Shown: one piece after another, positions 60,458 to 64,000 of the stretch
Position numbering within the stretch: position 1 is the stretch's first letter
Layout of the letters: every line of letters begins with the position of its first letter
Assembly: GCF_001656035.1 (NCBI RefSeq)
Contig: NZ_CP010029.1
Span: forward strand, 2,367,076 to 2,431,075
Direction: 5' to 3'
DNA length: 64,000 nt
DNA from: Yersinia entomophaga
GTDB taxonomy: Bacteria; Pseudomonadota; Gammaproteobacteria; Enterobacterales; Enterobacteriaceae
Position numbers and translations under genes: made by a program
Notes under the pieces: generated by a model
Seen by the model: only the letters and a program-made list of their open reading frames with translations
Databases searched by the model: none
What the model was told of the DNA's origin: nothing

Positions 60458-63400
60458 TCAATCTGCATCGTAACCCAGATTAGGGGCCAGCCAGCGCTCG
60501 ACTTCGGCTATCGGCATCCCTTTTCGCGCCGCGTAGTCTTCTACCTGATCTCGCTGAATCTGCGCTACGGCAAAGTATTTGCTTTCTGGATGGCTGAAAT
60601 ACCAGCCTGAAACCGAGGCTCCTGGCCACATGGCGTAGGATTCAGTCAGTTTCATTCCGGTGTGAGTCTCCACGTCCAGCAGCTTCCAGATTTGCCCTTT
60701 TTCCGTGTGTTCCGGACAGGCCGGATAACCCGGAGCCGGACGAATCCCCTGATAGTTTTCCCGCACCAATTCTTCATTACTCAGGTTTTCATTTGGCGCA
60801 AAGCCCCAGTACACCTTGCGCACCCGCTCATGCAGATATTCGGCAAAAGCCTCCGCCAAACGATCGGATAAGGCTTTAATCATGATTTTATTGTAATCAT
60901 CATGCTGAGCATCGTAAGCCTCCGCCAGAGCATCTTCCTCCAGTCCACCGGTCACGGCAAAAGCGCCGATGTAGTCAGCTTTACCGCTGGTTTTTGGCGC
61001 AACGTAATCCGCCAGACAATAATTAGGGAAGTCATTTTTTTCCGTTTGCTGCCGCAAATGGTGGCTCACCAGCAGCACGTCATCGCGACGTTCATCCCGA
61101 TAAATCTCAATATCATCACCCACCCGATTGGCAGGGAACAGACCCACCACGCCTTTAGGATGCAATGATCCTTCTGATGAGAGCTTATCCAGCATCTGAT
61201 TTGCATCAGCAAACAGACGCTTAGCCTCTTCTCCCACCACTTCATCTTCCAAAATGCGCGGATACTTGCCGGCCAACGACCAGGTCATAAAGAATGGTGT
61301 CCAATCGATATAATTTCGCAGTGTTTCAATGCTGGCTTCGACCTGCTGAACCCCAAGCTTATGGACTACCGGCGGCGTATAATTTTCCCAGTCAATCACC
61401 GTAGCGTTATCCCGCGCAGCTTGCAGGCTGACCGGCGGCGTCCGCGGTTTTTTACGCGCATGCTGAATACGGACGGTTTCATACTCTTTGCGAGTTTTAG
61501 CAATAAATTCGTCCCGTTGCGCGTCCGAAAGCAACGCCGATACCACCCCAACACTACGAGAAGCATTAGAAACGTAAGTGGTTGAGCCGCTGTAGTTTTG
61601 CTCAATCTTAACCGCCGTATGCGCTTTGGACGTGGTTGCGCCACCAATGAGCAACGGCAAGGTAAAGCCCTGGCGTTCCATCTCTTTGGCTACGTTAACC
61701 ATTTCATCCAGCGACGGGGTAATCAGACCGGATAAACCGATAATATCGACTTTTTCCTCTCGCGCAGTGCGCAGGATTTTCTCGGTTGGCACCATGACAC
61801 CCAAATCGATAATTTCGTAGTTATTACACTGTAGAACCACGCCAACAATGTTTTTACCGATGTCATGCACATCGCCTTTAACCGTCGCCAGCAGGATCTT
61901 GCCGGCGGTGGTGCCTTTCTGCTTACTGGCCTCAATATAAGGTTCCAAATAGGCCACGGCCTGTTTCATCACCCGGGCGGATTTCACCACCTGTGGCAGA
62001 AACATTTTGCCCTCGCCAAACAAATCACCCACCACGTTCATGCCGGCCATTAACGGGCCTTCAATCACTTCAATCGGTCTGTCGGCTTCCTGACGAGCCT
62101 CTTCGGTATCCAGTTCGATAAATTCGGTAATGCCTTTCACCAACGAATATTCCAACCGTTTCACCACCGGCCAGCCTCGCCATTCCGCCTGCTGCACCGC
62201 AACTTCATCACTTTTGCTGCCACGAAACTTTTCGGCGATATCCAGCAGTCGCTCGGTGCTGTCATTACGGCGGTTCAGAATCACATCTTCAACCGCATCA
62301 CGCAATTCATCGGATAAATCGTCGTAAATTGCCAATTGACCTGCGTTGACTATCCCCATATCCATGCCGCTGCGAATGGCGTAATACAGGAAAACCGCAT
62401 GGATCGCTTCACGTACCGGGTCGTTGCCACGGAACGAGAAAGAAACGTTGGAAACGCCGCCTGAAATGAGGGCGTGAGGCAGCTCGCCTTTAATATCCGC
62501 ACAGGCCTCAATAAAATCAACGGCATAGTTATTATGTTCTTCAATACCAGTAGCAACAGCAAAGATATTTGGGTCAAAAATAATATCTTCCGGCGGGAAG
62601 CCGACGGTTTCCGTCAGCAGCTTATAGGCGCGACGACAAATCTCGATTTTGCGCGCGCGAGTATCGGCCTGCCCAGCTTCATCAAAAGCCATCACTACCA
62701 TGGCCGCACCGTAACGACGTACCAATTTAGCGTGATGAATAAAGGCTGCCTCGCCTTCCTTCATCGAAATCGAGTTAACAATTCCTTTGCCCTGAATGCA
62801 CTTAAGCCCCTTTTCGATCACGTCCCATTTCGAGGAATCGATCATGATAGGTACGCGGGCAATATCCGGTTCACCGGCAATCAGATTCAGGAAACGCACC
62901 ATCGCCGCTTCCGCATCCAACATGCCTTCATCCATATTGATATCAATGATTTGCGCACCGCTTTCTACCTGCTGGCGAGCCACATCTAAAGCTTCAGCGT
63001 ATTTCTCTTCCTTAATCAGCCGTTTGAAACGAGCAGAGCCGGTCACGTTGGTTCGTTCGCCCACGTTGACAAATAACGTATTGGCATCAATGGTTAAGGG
63101 TTCCAACCCAGCCAGACGGCAGGCGACCGGAATCTGCGGTAATGCGCGCGGCGGCATGCCAGCGACGGCTTTTACCATCGCGGCAATATGACGCGGCGTA
63201 GTCCCACAGCAGCCACCAACGATATTCAGAAAGCCTGATCGCGCCCATTCAGCGATATGCTCAGCCATTTCTTTGGCGTCCAGATCGTATTCACCAAAAG
63301 CATTCGGTAAGCCAGCGTTGGGATGAGCACTAACGTAACACTCTGAAATTCTGGATAACTCAGCCACATACTGGCGTAACTCATCCGGCCCCAAAGCGCA

Positions 63401-64000
63401 GTTCAGGCCGAATGACAGCGGTTTTACGTGGCGCAATGAATTATAAAAAGCTTCGGTGGTTTGCCCGGAAAGCGTGCGGCCAGAGGCATCGGTGATGGTG
63501 CCAGATACCATTACCGGCAGCACCACGCCCAAGGCTTCAAATTCGGTTTCTACCGCAAAAGTTGCGGCTTTGGCGTTCAGGGTATCGAACACCGTTTCAA
63601 TCATAATAATATCGACGCCGCCCTCCACCAGCGCTCGGGTGGATTCGCGGTAGGCTTCCACCAATTGATCGAAGCTAACGTTACGGAAAGCCGGATCGTT
63701 AACCTTGGGAGAAATAGAGGCAGTTCGGTTAGTCGGGCCAAGCACACCGGCAACGTAGCGCGGTTTATCCGGCGTTCGGGCGGTCCATTCATCGGCGCAG
63801 AGTCGGGCTAGTCGGGCGGCCTCGTAGTTAATCTCTGCCGAGAGCGACTCCATTTGATAATCCGCCATAGCAATGGTGGTGGAGTTAAAGGTATTGGTTT
63901 CAAGAATATCCGCACCGGCTTCAAGATAAGCATTGTGAATGGCGGTAATCACTTCGGGCTTGGAGAGAACCAATAGATCGTTATTTCCTTTCAGATCGCT
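60458..64000 (-). CDS. metH: cobalamin-dependent methionine synthase, 5' end outside window
   Basis: Transfers a methyl group from 5-methyl-tetrahydrofolate through cobalamin to homocysteine. 1180 codons are visible; about 46 N-terminal residues lie beyond base 64000, judging from E. coli (1227). Order: the homocysteine domain with zinc cysteines (GLNCALGP and GGCCGTTP), the folate domain ([23 protein letters not shown]), the cobalamin domain with the B12-binding DVHDIGKN near 760, then the SAM-reactivation domain ([16 protein letters not shown] near the end). It ends [11 protein letters not shown]. It is convergent with the hemolysin gene. The TGA of metH lies 18 bases past the shared terminator. 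Confidence 0.97.
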   Translation of the reverse strand, partial: SDLKGNNDLLVLSKPEVITAIHNAYLEAGADILETNTFNSTTIAMADYQMESLSAEINYEAARLARLCADEWTARTPDKPRYVAGVLGPTNRTASISPKVNDPAFRNVSFDQLVEAYRESTRALVEGGVDIIMIETVFDTLNAKAATFAVETEFEALGVVLPVMVSGTITDASGRTLSGQTTEAFYNSLRHVKPLSFGLNCALGPDELRQYVAELSRISECYVSAHPNAGLPNAFGEYDLDAKEMAEHIAEWARSGFLNIVGGCCGTTPRHIAAMVKAVAGMPPRALPQIPVACRLAGLEPLTIDANTLFVNVGERTNVTGSARFKRLIKEEKYAEALDVARQQVESGAQIIDINMDEGMLDAEAAMVRFLNLIAGEPDIARVPIMIDSSKWDVIEKGLKCIQGKGIVNSISMKEGEAAFIHHAKLVRRYGAAMVVMAFDEAGQADTRARKIEICRRAYKLLTETVGFPPEDIIFDPNIFAVATGIEEHNNYAVDFIEACADIKGELPHALISGGVSNVSFSFRGNDPVREAIHAVFLYYAIRSGMDMGIVNAGQLAIYDDLSDELRDAVEDVILNRRNDSTERLLDIAEKFRGSKSDEVAVQQAEWRGWPVVKRLEYSLVKGITEFIELDTEEARQEADRPIEVIEGPLMAGMNVVGDLFGEGKMFLPQVVKSARVMKQAVAYLEPYIEASKQKGTTAGKILLATVKGDVHDIGKNIVGVVLQCNNYEIIDLGVMVPTEKILRTAREEKVDIIGLSGLITPSLDEMVNVAKEMERQGFTLPLLIGGATTSKAHTAVKIEQNYSGSTTYVSNASRSVGVVSALLSDAQRDEFIAKTRKEYETVRIQHARKKPRTPPVSLQAARDNATVIDWENYTPPVVHKLGVQQVEASIETLRNYIDWTPFFMTWSLAGKYPRILEDEVVGEEAKRLFADANQMLDKLSSEGSLHPKGVVGLFPANRVGDDIEIYRDERRDDVLLVSHHLRQQTEKNDFPNYCLADYVAPKTSGKADYIGAFAVTGGLEEDALAEAYDAQHDDYNKIMIKALSDRLAEAFAEYLHERVRKVYWGFAPNENLSNEELVRENYQGIRPAPGYPACPEHTEKGQIWKLLDVETHTGMKLTESYAMWPGASVSGWYFSHPESKYFAVAQIQRDQVEDYAARKGMPIAEVERWLAPNLGYDAD

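Overview
The window is a contiguous stretch of a gammaproteobacterial (Enterobacterales) chromosome. Nearly every gene has a close Escherichia coli K-12 counterpart, and much of the order is shared (ssb/uvrA, yjbR, tyrB, alr, dnaB, qorA, pspG, dusA, zur, yjbJ, lexA, dgkA, plsB, ubiA, ubiC, malM, lamB, malK, malE, malF, malG, psiE, pgi, lysC, metH). The species-specific additions are a chromosomal ter cluster next to ssb, a ShlB/ShlA-type two-partner hemolysin beside metH, and the loss of dinF and aphA from this neighbourhood. These point to a Yersinia-like member of the Yersiniaceae. That is an inference from layout and similarity, not a proven species call.

Region 1 (1-5.8 kb): the 3'-truncated CPA1 antiporter yjcE, the purine permease ghxP, a glutathione S-transferase, an unrecognised 115-residue protein and a HAD-IB phosphatase. 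Region 2 (5.8-17.9 kb): the tellurite/stress cluster. terZABCDE runs leftwards, with terF behind a strong terminator. A divergent five-gene operon runs rightwards and encodes ATP-grasp, PRTase-TRSP, HAD, StiP-like PRTase with a PELOTA-like tail, and a CitE-like lyase. The regulator terW follows it. Together these form the ter system with its predicted nucleoside-like metabolite pathway, whose chemistry is not established. This is the most interesting part of the window.

Region 3 (18-36.6 kb): conserved housekeeping genes. They cover SOS repair (ssb, uvrA, lexA with its boxes), amino-acid and cell-wall synthesis (tyrB, alr), replication (dnaB), envelope stress (pspG with a sigma-54 promoter), tRNA modification (dusA), zinc control (zur), phospholipid synthesis (dgkA, plsB) and ubiquinone synthesis (ubiC, ubiA). 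Region 4 (36.9-45.9 kb): the maltose regulon, two divergent operons around a MalT/CRP control region. The malK operon begins with an unusual gene for a shortened GH13 (alpha-amylase family) protein that lacks the catalytic core.

Region 5 (45.9-53.1 kb): psiE, pgi, a second CPA1-type antiporter with a Rossmann-like tail, a lysine riboswitch with lysC, and a decayed bile-acid:sodium symporter (BASS) family pseudogene. Region 6 (53.1-64 kb): an AT-rich leader, the ShlB-like transporter and ShlA-like hemolysin, then convergent metH, which runs off the right edge and lacks about 46 N-terminal residues. I saw no tRNA, rRNA, CRISPR array, insertion sequence or phage gene.
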